A DNA stretch of 11,501 nt from an uncultured Clostridia bacterium (GTDB taxonomy: Bacteria; Bacillota; Clostridia; Christensenellales; UBA3700), in contig CAMWPK010000027.1 in NCBI GenBank assembly GCA_947176115.1, positions 1 to 11,501 on the forward strand, given 5' to 3'. The position numbers and the translations under genes are program-made. Below, piece by piece: positions 4,782 through 11,157 of this stretch (the first letter of the stretch is position 1; each line of letters starts with the position of its first letter). The notes below the pieces were generated by a model that worked only from the letters and a program-made list of their open reading frames with translations, made no database searches and had not been told where the DNA came from.

Positions 4782-6110
4782 TTACTTGAGGAAGCCCTTG
4801 TAATGCTTCATCATGAGCTGTCCTTCAAGCTGTTTGTTAAATTCTAGCGCTACGCTTACCGCAATCAACATACCCGTTGACGATATAGCGTTGTTAAGTC
4901 CCAAGCCTCCTCCTATGAGTTGGAAGAGAGCCGCCGGTATTATGGCGATAAAGCCAAGGAATAACGCGCCGAACAAAACTATTCTATTGTTTATTTTTTG
5001 AAGGTAATCGCTGGTAGGTTTACCGCTTCTTATACCTTGTATAGAACCGCCGTACTGTTGCAAGTTCCTTGCTACGTCCTGCGGGTTGAACTGTATCTGC
5101 GCATAGAAGTATGCAAAGAATATAATAAGTCCAAGCATTACCAGATAGTAGAATACCCAGCCTACCCATTGCCATTGCGAACCTGTCGTACCAGGATAAC
5201 AGTAGGTCATGTAATTAGCAAAGGCTTGATTATCTTGTCCCGTAAACTGGAATATCATCATAGGTATCGTCATAAAGGACGAAGCAAAGATGATAGGCAT
5301 AACGCCGGAGCTGTTGACCTTGATTGGTATAAACGTAGACTGTCCGCCGTACATTTTATTGCCCTTGACTTGCTTAGCGTAGTTGACTTTGATTCTTCTC
5401 TCTCCGCCGTCTACGAATACGATAAACGCAAACAAGAACAATACTACCAATATATAACCAAACAAATTCCATAATTTATTAGGTTCAACTTTGATTTGCG
5501 GAATTGTATTTACAAGCGCCAAACCAAACGAGGACAAGATACCGCTGAAGATTATCAGCGACGTACCGTTGCCGATACCGAGTTCTGTAATTCTCTCGCC
5601 AAGCCACATAACTACAGTACTGCCTGAAACGAGCAGTGCGATAATCATAATAGCAGTAAGCCAGCCGTTCTTTTCGCCAAACATCGGATCGATGTAATCT
5701 TTGTAAGCTACTACGATACCGATAGCTTGTACTACTGCCAAGGCTATTGCCACGTATCTGGTGATTATCGTGATTTTTTCACGCCCCTCATCACCTTGTT
5801 TTGAAAGTCTTTCAAGCGGTGGAATGATAAGTGTGAGCAACTGCATAATGATAAAGCTGTTAATGAACGGCAAGATACCTAGCGCAAAGAGCGTAAGGTA
5901 CTGCATTGAGCCACCGCTCATCATACTCAAGAGTTGGAAAATCGTGTTGCTTTCGCCCGTTCCGCCGAACTGTCCTGCGTAAAAGTCCGCAGTAATGCCC
6001 GGAAGCGGTATCCAACAACCGATTCGGAATGCGAGAAGCAATCCGAACGTTGCGAAGATCTTACATCTGATGCTTTTATCACTAAATGCGTTTTTTATAG
6101 TTTGCCACAT
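4782..6110 (-). CDS. secY: Protein translocase subunit SecY
   Basis: SecY forms the membrane channel through which SecA or the ribosome passes secreted and membrane proteins. The 442-residue protein shows about ten hydrophobic segments, at roughly 17-37, 68-92, 114-136, 150-171, 178-200, 213-235, 266-290, 316-338, 376-398 and 408-424. Diagnostic stretches are LGILPFINSFIIMQLL (77-92), GIGNGTSLIIF (178-188), PIKVNSSGVMPIIFASS (262-278), the cytosolic C5 loop FNPQDVARNLQQYGGSIQGI then RSGKPT (341-366; Arg361 corresponds to the SecA-critical Arg357 of E. coli), and the tail QLEGQLMMKHYKGFL. The start overlaps the rplO stop by one base (TAATG), with GAGGTG inside the end of rplO, so the two genes are likely translationally coupled. 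Length and topology are normal. Confidence 0.98.
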   Translation of the reverse strand: MWQTIKNAFSDKSIRCKIFATFGLLLAFRIGCWIPLPGITADFYAGQFGGTGESNTIFQLLSMMSGGSMQYLTLFALGILPFINSFIIMQLLTLIIPPLERLSKQGDEGREKITIITRYVAIALAVVQAIGIVVAYKDYIDPMFGEKNGWLTAIMIIALLVSGSTVVMWLGERITELGIGNGTSLIIFSGILSSFGLALVNTIPQIKVEPNKLWNLFGYILVVLFLFAFIVFVDGGERRIKVNYAKQVKGNKMYGGQSTFIPIKVNSSGVMPIIFASSFMTIPMMIFQFTGQDNQAFANYMTYCYPGTTGSQWQWVGWVFYYLVMLGLIIFFAYFYAQIQFNPQDVARNLQQYGGSIQGIRSGKPTSDYLQKINNRIVLFGALFLGFIAIIPAALFQLIGGGLGLNNAISSTGMLIAVSVALEFNKQLEGQLMMKHYKGFLK

Positions 6111-6553
6111 TATAGCACCTCTGCTTTGCCACCTGCTTTTTGGATTATTTCTGCAGCTGACTTAGTAAATTTGTTTGCTTTAACCTCAAGCTTTTTAGTT
6201 AATGTACCGTTGCCAAGAACCTTCAAACCATAAGGCTCAACCTTACTAAGAACACCCTTCTCAAGGAGAAGTTCTGCCGTAACTACCGTGCCGTTGTCGA
6301 ACACTTCAAGGTCGCTAACGTTGACGATAGAATATTCTTTCTTGAAGACGTTGTTAAATCCTCTCTTAGGAATTCTTCTTACGAGTGGCATTTGTCCGCC
6401 TTCAAATCCCGGTCTTACTCCGCCACCGCTACGAGCCCATTGACCCTTGTGACCTTTACCGGAAGTCTTGCCAAGACCCGAGCCTATACCTCTGCCAAGT
6501 CTTTTAGACTGCGTCTTTGCTCCCTCTGCCGGAGCCATATTATTCAATTTCAT
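6110..6553 (-). CDS. rplO: Large-subunit ribosomal protein L15
   Basis: L15 is a late-assembly 50S protein whose extended N-terminus threads through 23S rRNA. The 147-residue protein begins MKLNNMAPAEGAKTQSKRLG and continues with the glycine- and arginine-rich RGIGSGLGKTSGKGHKGQWARSGGGVRPGFEGGQMPLVRRIPKRGF (20-65), which is unmistakable for L15. The globular C-terminal half includes VFDNGTVVTAELLLEKGV and the end AAEIIQKAGGKAEVL. The ATG at 6553 follows GGAGGAG seven bases upstream. The gene lies 12 bases after rpmD and overlaps secY by one base. Confidence 0.98.
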   Translation of the reverse strand: MKLNNMAPAEGAKTQSKRLGRGIGSGLGKTSGKGHKGQWARSGGGVRPGFEGGQMPLVRRIPKRGFNNVFKKEYSIVNVSDLEVFDNGTVVTAELLLEKGVLSKVEPYGLKVLGNGTLTKKLEVKANKFTKSAAEIIQKAGGKAEVL

Positions 6554-6565
6554 ATCTACTCCTCC

Positions 6566-6745
6566 TTACGCTTGCTCAATCATTACGAGGTGAGCAACTA
6601 CCTTGAGCATACCCTCGGAACAAGCGTTAGACGTGATAACGTTGCTACTTCCGATCTTGCTAAGACCCAAAGCCTTAACAGTATCTTTTTGCTTTTGAGA
6701 GCAACCTATCGTACTCTTCACGAGCGTAACTTTAATCTTTTCCAT
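6566..6745 (-). CDS. rpmD: Large-subunit ribosomal protein L30
   Basis: This short gene encodes 59 residues, the normal bacterial L30 size. The protein starts MEKIKVTLVKSTIGCSQKQK and continues DTVKALGLSKIGSSNVITSN, then ACSEGMLKVVAHLVMIEQA. It matches the family pattern of a beta strand (KVTLVKS-x-IG), then TVKALGL-x-K, then a GM-x-KV-x-HLV strand. L30 is a small globular 50S protein binding 23S rRNA near the subunit surface. GGAGG precedes the ATG at 6745, joined to the rpsE stop as TAATAGGAGG. It sits between rpsE and rplO as in nearly all spc operons that keep L30. Two cysteines (15 and 42) are present with no evident role. Confidence 0.96.
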   Translation of the reverse strand: MEKIKVTLVKSTIGCSQKQKDTVKALGLSKIGSSNVITSNACSEGMLKVVAHLVMIEQA

Positions 6746-6758
6746 AAGTCGCCTCCTA

Positions 6759-7268
6759 TTAGCCTATAATTTCTTCGACGCTCTTGCCTCTCAAAGCGGC
6801 GATTTGCTCAGCCGTCTTCATCTTTGCAAGTCCGTCAAACGTAGCCTTTACGCAATTGATTTTGTTGTTGCTTCCCATAGACTTGGTTCTCACGTCCTTG
6901 ATGCCTGCGCATTCAAGTACGGCACGGACAGGACCGCCGGCGATAACACCGGTACCTGCGCTAGCCGGCATTATGATAACCTTAGAACTACCGAAGTTGC
7001 CGATTGCTTCGTGAGGAACTGACGTATCCAACTTAGCAATTTTAATCATGTTACGCTTTGCTTCTGCCGTAGCCTTGCGGATAGCCTCAGGAACTTCGCC
7101 TGCTTTGCCCATACCAAGACCAATTGTGCCGTTGCCGTCGCCGACTACTATAAGAGCCGCAAATCTCATCGTTCTACCGCCCTTAACAACCTTGGTTACA
7201 CGGTTGACGCAGATGAGCTTATTGAGCAATTCTTCTTCTTGATTGTTAAATCTCTCTTTTCTAGCCAT
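6759..7268 (-). CDS. rpsE: Small-subunit ribosomal protein S5
   Basis: S5 lies at the mRNA entry channel with S3 and S4 and contributes to decoding accuracy and mRNA unwinding. The 169-residue protein has the S5 double-stranded-RNA-binding domain at about residues 13-77 (ICVNRVTKVVKGGRTMRF..VVGDGNGTIGLGMGKAGEVPEAI) and the C-terminal alpha/beta domain with SKVIIMPASAGTGVIAGGPVRAVLE and AGIKDVRTKSMGSNN. The region KVVKGG, which includes the positions linked to spectinomycin resistance in E. coli, looks like the wild-type pattern. TAAGGAG overlapping the rplR stop serves the ATG at 7268. Confidence 0.98.
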   Translation of the reverse strand: MARKERFNNQEEELLNKLICVNRVTKVVKGGRTMRFAALIVVGDGNGTIGLGMGKAGEVPEAIRKATAEAKRNMIKIAKLDTSVPHEAIGNFGSSKVIIMPASAGTGVIAGGPVRAVLECAGIKDVRTKSMGSNNKINCVKATFDGLAKMKTAEQIAALRGKSVEEIIG

Positions 7269-7279
7269 TTTGCATCTCC

Positions 7280-7648
7280 TTAGAATTTAAGTCCGGCTTC
7301 TCTTGCGCCGTCTGCAACGCTCTTAACGCGTCCGGTATAGAGATATCCGCCTCTGTCGAATACTACTTCGGTGATACCTGCTTGCAAAGCCTTCTTAGCG
7401 ACTGCCTTGCCTACTTCTGCCGCGGCTTCGCTCTTGGTCTTACCCTTGATTGCCTTAGCCATATCCTTGTCAAGTGTCGAGCAAGAAACTAGCGTCGTAC
7501 CTTTAACGTCGTCAATGATTTGAACGTTGATGTTGTTGGTACTTCTGTATACGTTGAAGCGAGGTCTCTCGGCTGTGCCACTGATTTTGATTCTGACTCT
7601 TTGATGTCTTTTTTGCCTGATGGCATTTTTATCAATCTTACTAATCAT
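7280..7648 (-). CDS. rplR: Large-subunit ribosomal protein L18
   Basis: L18 binds 5S rRNA and, with L5, attaches it to the 50S central protuberance. The protein is 122 residues, the usual length. Its basic N-terminus (about 7-20, RQKRHQRVRIKISG) is followed by AERPRFNVYRSTNNINVQIIDD (26-47), the family core, and ends with FDRGGYLYTGRVKSVADGAREAGLKF, matching the conserved FDRGGY-x-YHGRV-x-A-x-A-x-GAREAGL-x-F. In this protein the usual His of YHGRV is Thr. AAGGAG precedes the ATG at 7648; the gene follows rplF by 13 bases. Confidence 0.98.
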   Translation of the reverse strand: MISKIDKNAIRQKRHQRVRIKISGTAERPRFNVYRSTNNINVQIIDDVKGTTLVSCSTLDKDMAKAIKGKTKSEAAAEVGKAVAKKALQAGITEVVFDRGGYLYTGRVKSVADGAREAGLKF

Positions 7649-7661
7649 ATTATCTCACTCC

Positions 7662-8204
7662 TTATTTCTTACCCGTCTTGCCTTCCTTACGAGCGATAAC
7701 TTCGTCTTTATAACGAATACCGTATACGTGGTAAGGATCGGGATTGCGAACTTTTCTTATATTGGCAGCCATTTGACCAACCAATTCTTTATTGATACCT
7801 TTTACGACAACTTCCGTAACGGAAGGGCACTCGTAAGTGATACCCGGTACTTCTTCAATCTCAACCGGATGCGAATAACCTACGTTGAGAACGAGTTTTT
7901 TGCCTTGCTTGGACGCTTTGTAACCTACGCCGTTGAGAATCAAAGCCTTCTCAAAGCCCTTGGATACGCCTTCAACCATATTAGCAATCAACTTTCTGTA
8001 AAGACCGTGCATAGCCTTAACTGCCTTTTCGTCGTTAGGTCTTGATACGTGCACTTCTGCGCCCTCTACTTTTACGGTGATTACGCTGTTTACTTTGAGA
8101 GTCAAAGTACCCTTAGCGCCTTTTACCGTAACGAGGTTTTCAGGTGATACGCTTACTTCTACGCCTGCTGGGATAGCAACAGGAAGTCTACCAATTCTTG
8201 ACAT
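7662..8204 (-). CDS. rplF: Large-subunit ribosomal protein L6
   Basis: L6 binds 23S rRNA near the GTPase-associated centre and sarcin-ricin loop. The 180-residue protein has the duplicated L6 fold: MSRIGRLPVAIPAGVEV at the start, first repeat to about residue 80, and second repeat with LILNGVGYKASKQGKKLVLNVGYSHPVE (88-115). The end is GIRYKDEVIARKEGKTGKK. The normal family signature PEPYKGKGIRY is altered here to PDPYHVYGIRY (155-165): the K-G-K triplet is H-V-Y in an intact frame. Everything else is typical, so the identity is certain. The start at 8204 is eight bases downstream of GGAGG in the run TAATAGGGAGG that ends rpsH. Confidence 0.98.
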   Translation of the reverse strand: MSRIGRLPVAIPAGVEVSVSPENLVTVKGAKGTLTLKVNSVITVKVEGAEVHVSRPNDEKAVKAMHGLYRKLIANMVEGVSKGFEKALILNGVGYKASKQGKKLVLNVGYSHPVEIEEVPGITYECPSVTEVVVKGINKELVGQMAANIRKVRNPDPYHVYGIRYKDEVIARKEGKTGKK

Positions 8205-8219
8205 ATTCCTACCTCCCTA

Positions 8220-8618
8220 TTACCAAACGTAAGCGAGCACTTCGCCACCGATATGAGCTGCGCGAGCTTTCTTGTCTGTCATAACTCCCTTTGACGTGGA
8301 AATAATAGCTATTCCCAAGCCGTTGAGAACTACAGGAAGATTCTCCGAGTTTGCATATACTCTCAAGCCCGGCTTGGATATACGCTTGATACCAGAAATG
8401 ACCTTTTCATTGTTAGGTCCATACTTCAAATTTACCTTCATAACACTTTGAACTTCGCCTTCAACTACTTCATATCCGTTGATAAAGCCTTCTTCCGTCA
8501 AGATGTCAGCGATTGACTTCTTCATCTTGGAGAGCGGTACTTCGACGCTTTCGTGTCTTGCTACCAAGGCGTTACGAATACGGGTGAGCATATCTGCGAT
8601 TGGATCAGTTATCATCAT
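8220..8618 (-). CDS. rpsH: Small-subunit ribosomal protein S8
   Basis: S8 binds helix 21 of 16S rRNA in the 30S central domain. In E. coli it also represses the spc operon by binding its mRNA near rplE; no obvious copy of that site was recognised here. The 132-residue protein begins MMITDPIADMLTRIRNALVA and ends with KPGLRVYANSENLPVVLNGLGIAIISTSKGVMTDKKAR and IGGEVLAYVW, all standard S8. Two ATGs are adjacent (8618 and 8615). The first is preferred because it is nine bases from GGAGG. It is preceded by rpsN (16 bases) and followed by rplF. Confidence 0.98.
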   Translation of the reverse strand: MMITDPIADMLTRIRNALVARHESVEVPLSKMKKSIADILTEEGFINGYEVVEGEVQSVMKVNLKYGPNNEKVISGIKRISKPGLRVYANSENLPVVLNGLGIAIISTSKGVMTDKKARAAHIGGEVLAYVW

Positions 8619-8634
8619 AGTAAATACCCTCCTA

Positions 8635-8820
8635 TTACCAACTTGCCTTCTTTACTCCGGGAATCTCGCCCTTGTAAGCGAGTTCTCTGAAGCAAATTCT
8701 GCAAATTCCATACTTTCTTAAAACTGCATGCGGTCTACCACAAATTTGGCATCTTGTGTATGCTCTTGTGGAGTACTTTGGAGTCTTTTGTTGCTTGTTA
8801 ATCATTGCTTTCTTTGCCAT
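8635..8820 (-). CDS. rpsN: Small-subunit ribosomal protein S14, type Z (zinc)
   Basis: S14 is a late-joining protein of the 30S head. At 61 residues this is the short zinc-binding type, with Cys24, Cys27, Cys40 and Cys43 (C-x2-C-x12-C-x2-C) in YTRCQICGRPHAVLRKYGIC. The end ELAYKGEIPGVKKASW is nearly invariant in the family. The zinc form in the spc operon is the normal Bacillota arrangement; a zinc-independent long paralogue could exist elsewhere but is not visible. The start at 8820 has AAGGAG at the rplE stop (TAAGGAG). Tandem stops TAA-TAG at the end merge with the rpsH ribosome binding site. Confidence 0.98.
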   Translation of the reverse strand: MAKKAMINKQQKTPKYSTRAYTRCQICGRPHAVLRKYGICRICFRELAYKGEIPGVKKASW

Positions 8821-8833
8821 AATCTAAATCTCC

Positions 8834-9385
8834 TTATTTCACAAAAGGCATACCGAGGAGCGTCAACAACTCCTTAGCCTCTTCGTCTGTTTTAGCCGTT
8901 GTTACGACGATAATGTCAAAACCTCTTACTTTCTCTACCTTGTCGTATTGAATTTCAGGGAAGATGATTTGTTCTTTAACGCCCATTGCATAATTACCGC
9001 GTCCGTCGAAGGAATCGCTTGGTACGCCCTTAAAGTCCCTTACTCGAGGAAGAGCTACGGATATAAGTTTATCCATAAAGTCGTACATCTTCTTTCCTCT
9101 CAAAGTAACCTTAGCGCCAATCGTCATACCTTCTCTCACCTTGAAGTTAGCAACGCTCTTCTTAGCCTTGCACTCTGCGGGAGCTTGACCGGCAATCAAC
9201 TTGAGTTCTTCAACAGCTTGTTGAAGGCTCTTGCTATTGTCCTTAACGTCGCCAAGACCCATATTGAGAACTACTTTCTCAAGTTTTGGAACTTGGTTTA
9301 CGTTCTTGTAACTAAACTTTTTAATCAATGCAGGAACTACTGTTGATTTATAGTATTCAAGCATTCTGTATTCTCTATTTTCCAC
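8834..9385 (-). CDS. rplE: Large-subunit ribosomal protein L5 (GTG start)
   Basis: L5 binds 5S rRNA, forms part of the central protuberance and touches the P-site tRNA. The 183-residue protein has the family core YKNVNQVPKLEKVVLNMGLGD (26-46), KAKKSVANFKVREGMTIGAKVTLRG (73-97), LPRVRDFKGVPSDSFDGRGNYAMGVKEQIIFPEI and the end DEEAKELLTLLGMPF. The start is a GTG at 9385, placed nine bases after GGAGG. The first ATG (9364) would be 30 bases from that site and has no better one. The GTG gives the N-terminus MENREYRMLEYYKS, a few residues longer than many L5 proteins. It follows rplX by 15 bases. Confidence 0.96.
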   Translation of the reverse strand: MENREYRMLEYYKSTVVPALIKKFSYKNVNQVPKLEKVVLNMGLGDVKDNSKSLQQAVEELKLIAGQAPAECKAKKSVANFKVREGMTIGAKVTLRGKKMYDFMDKLISVALPRVRDFKGVPSDSFDGRGNYAMGVKEQIIFPEIQYDKVEKVRGFDIIVVTTAKTDEEAKELLTLLGMPFVK

Positions 9386-9394
9386 AGTCGTTGT

Positions 9395-9399
9395 CCTCC
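9395..9399 (-). promoter_or_regulatory. Ribosome binding site that sets the GTG start of rplE
   Basis: GGAGG lies directly after the rplX stop (TAATGGAGG), nine bases before the GTG at 9385. It is the only good Shine-Dalgarno in the junction and is too far from the next ATG (9364), which supports the GTG. Confidence 0.8.
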
Positions 9400-9400
9400 A

Positions 9401-9826
9401 TTAGTTTTCTTCCACTTTAGTGGTTTTCTTTGCCTTAGTGGCAGTTTTCTTAGTTGCCTTCTTAGCGGTTTTGGATGCTTTTGATGCCGTTACGTCCAAA
9501 GAAGCTCCGCACTTCTTACAGATACGCGTCTTGATTTTCTTGCCTTTTTCGTCAACGCTTATGCTGTGAGCAACTCTCGTAGCTACGTTGCAACTTGGGC
9601 AGATAATCATAACGTTGGATACGTTGATTGAAGCCTCTCTCTCGATAATTCCGCCCTTCTCCTGAGCGTTGCGTGGCTTAACGAAGCATTTTACCGTCTT
9701 CAAGTCTGAGCCTTGCAAAACCACTCTTTGGGACTTGGTATCTACCGCCAATACTTGACCTGTCTTACCTTTATCGACGCCTGCGATAACCTTGACAGCG
9801 TCGCCTTTCTTAACATTCATACTCAT
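9401..9826 (-). CDS. rplX: Large-subunit ribosomal protein L24 with zinc ribbon and lysine-rich tail
   Basis: L24 is an early 50S assembly protein that binds the 5' region of 23S rRNA near the tunnel exit. The KOW fold is at the N-terminus (about 5-50: VKKGDAVKVIAGVDKGKTGQ), followed by KCFVKPRNAQEKGGIIEREASINVSNVMI. At the position where many L24 proteins have a plain hairpin this one has two cysteine pairs, Cys76/Cys79 (CPSC) and Cys103/Cys106 (CKKC), a likely zinc ribbon known from some other bacterial L24. The usual length is about 102-110 residues; here a tail of about 30 residues (112-141) made mostly of Lys, Ala, Thr and Ser extends it to 141. GGAGG is nine bases before the ATG at 9826. 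A second in-frame ATG two codons later is possible. Confidence 0.96.
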   Translation of the reverse strand: MSMNVKKGDAVKVIAGVDKGKTGQVLAVDTKSQRVVLQGSDLKTVKCFVKPRNAQEKGGIIEREASINVSNVMIICPSCNVATRVAHSISVDEKGKKIKTRICKKCGASLDVTASKASKTAKKATKKTATKAKKTTKVEEN

Positions 9827-9841
9827 ATTGGTCTACCTCCG

Positions 9842-10210
9842 TTAGATTACCTCTGGGGCAAGAGATATGATCTTCATATAATCTCTTTCTCTCAACTCTC
9901 TGGCAATAGGTCCAAAGATACGGGTACCCCTAGGTTGTTTTTGATTGTCGATAATAACGGCCGCGTTGTCGTCAAATCTGATGTGAGAACCGTCGGTTCT
10001 TCTGATGCCTTTCTTAGTTCTTACGATAACAGCTTTAACTACGTCGCCCTTCTTTACAGAGCCACCAGGGGTAGCCGTCTGTACGGACGCTACGATTACG
10101 TCGCCTATATTACCGCTTCTACGGAACGAACCGCCCATTACTCTAATACATTTGATCTCTTTTGCGCCTGAATTATCGGCAACGACCAATTTTGTTTCCG
10201 GTTGTATCAT
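9842..10210 (-). CDS. rplN: Large-subunit ribosomal protein L14
   Basis: L14 lies on the 50S subunit interface, contacts 16S helix 14 in an inter-subunit bridge, and is the binding site of the silencing factor RsfS. The protein is exactly 122 residues, the family length. It begins MIQPETKLVVADNSGAKEIK and includes CIRVMGGSFRRSGNIGDVIVASV (21-43), GDVVKAVIVRTKKGIRRTDGSHIRFDDNA and the end RGTRIFGPIARELRERDYMKIISLAPEV. Both signature regions are intact. AAGGAGG stands nine bases before the ATG at 10210 and overlaps nothing; rpsQ ends 14 bases upstream. Confidence 0.98.
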   Translation of the reverse strand: MIQPETKLVVADNSGAKEIKCIRVMGGSFRRSGNIGDVIVASVQTATPGGSVKKGDVVKAVIVRTKKGIRRTDGSHIRFDDNAAVIIDNQKQPRGTRIFGPIARELRERDYMKIISLAPEVI

Positions 10211-10224
10211 TCTTGGGGTCCTCC

Positions 10225-10482
10225 TTATTTAGCCTTCTCGACGATTTCGACTACTCTCCAACGCTTATCTTTGGAAAGCGGTCTTGTTTCAACGACACGC
10301 ACGGTATCGCCAATGCCACATTCATTTTGCTCATCGTGAGCCTTGAACGTCTTTGTTCTATTGATAATCTTGCCGTAAAGAGGATGCTTAACACGCTCTT
10401 TGATAGCAACAACTACGGTCTTATCCATCTTGTCGCTGACAATAACGCCAACTCTGGTTTTTCTAAGATTTCTTTCTTCCAT
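10225..10482 (-). CDS. rpsQ: Small-subunit ribosomal protein S17
   Basis: S17 is a primary 16S rRNA-binding protein with an OB fold in the 30S body. The 85-residue protein starts MEERNLRKTRVGVIVSDKMD and continues with KTVVVAIKERVKHPLYGKIINRTKTFKAHDE (21-51), GDTVRVVETRPLSKDKRWRVVEIVEKAK. All match the family, including GDTV-x-I/V-x-E-TRPLSK-x-K-RW-x-V. The ATG at 10482 follows AAGGAGG. It sits 14 bases after rpmC in the standard S10-to-spc order. Confidence 0.98.
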   Translation of the reverse strand: MEERNLRKTRVGVIVSDKMDKTVVVAIKERVKHPLYGKIINRTKTFKAHDEQNECGIGDTVRVVETRPLSKDKRWRVVEIVEKAK

Positions 10483-10496
10483 GTCCGTTATCCTCC

Positions 10497-10739
10497 TTAC
10501 TTAGCCTTTTTCTCGGATTTCTTACCCGCCTTGTTTGGCTCGCTGGAAATACCAAGTTCTCTTTGACGGATTATCGTCTTTACTCTTGCAATATCCTTTT
10601 TGCAAATTGCAAGTTGATTTGCATTCTCAAGTTGACCTGCTTTGTGCTTAAAGCGAAGATTGAAGAGTTCTTCTTTCAAAGAATTCAATTTGAGATTAAG
10701 TTCTTCGTTTGTCATTTCAAAAAAATTACTTGCTTTCAT
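10497..10739 (-). CDS. rpmC: Large-subunit ribosomal protein L29
   Basis: L29 is a two-helix protein at the polypeptide tunnel exit near L23, next to where trigger factor and SRP dock. The 80-residue protein shows MTNEELNLKLNSLKEELFNLRFKHKAGQLENANQL (9-43), the classic EEL..L..LKEELFNLRF..A.GQLEN pattern, then a second helix with KKDIARVKTIIRQRE. It is about 12-15 residues longer than the common form because of a Lys-rich end (66-80, SEPNKAGKKSEKKAK). The start at 10739 overlaps the end of rplP by 14 bases, with AGAGGTGA inside rplP, so translational coupling is likely. Confidence 0.97.
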   Translation of the reverse strand: MKASNFFEMTNEELNLKLNSLKEELFNLRFKHKAGQLENANQLAICKKDIARVKTIIRQRELGISSEPNKAGKKSEKKAK

Positions 10740-11157
10740 CTGCGCTCACCTCTTCTCTCTTTACAAACTTGCACTTAACTGGCAATTTGTGTGATGCAAG
10801 TCTTAATGCTTCGCGTGCGACTTCTTCGTTTACGCCTGACATTTCGAACATTACGCGTCCCGGCTTAACTACTGCTACCCAGTACTCTACGCTACCTTTA
10901 CCGCTACCCATTCTGGTTTCTGCCGGCTTCTTCGTGATAGGCTTGTGAGGGAATATATTGATCCATACCTTACCGCCTCTCTTGATATAACGCGTCATTG
11001 CTATACGGGCTGCTTCTATTTGGTTTGAGGTAATCCAGCTTGGCTCAAGCGCTACAAGTCCGTACTCTCCGTATGCAACCTTGTTGCCCTTGTTAGCCTG
11101 TCCCGTCAATCTGCCACGGTGTACGCGACGTCTTTTAACTCTCTTAGGCATTAACAT
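10726..11157 (-). CDS. rplP: Large-subunit ribosomal protein L16
   Basis: L16 binds 23S rRNA next to the A-site tRNA elbow and is needed for late 50S maturation. The 143-residue protein has MLMPKRVKRRRVHRGRLTGQ at the start, then GEYGLVALEPSWITSNQIEAARIAMTRYIKRGGKVWI (30-66), KPAETRMGSGKGSVEYWVAVVKPGRVMFE (77-105) and EEVAREALRLASHKLP. The start at 11157 overlaps the rpsC stop (TAATG), nine bases after a GGAGG that is itself coding for the last residues of S3. A second ATG two codons later is less well spaced. The end overlaps rpmC by 14 bases. Confidence 0.98.
   Translation of the reverse strand: MLMPKRVKRRRVHRGRLTGQANKGNKVAYGEYGLVALEPSWITSNQIEAARIAMTRYIKRGGKVWINIFPHKPITKKPAETRMGSGKGSVEYWVAVVKPGRVMFEMSGVNEEVAREALRLASHKLPVKCKFVKREEVSADESK

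Noticed and set aside
4998..5474. Plus-strand open frame of 158 codons inside secY
   Set aside because: It is antisense to a conserved SecY coding region; the translation looks like random composition and no Shine-Dalgarno precedes it.
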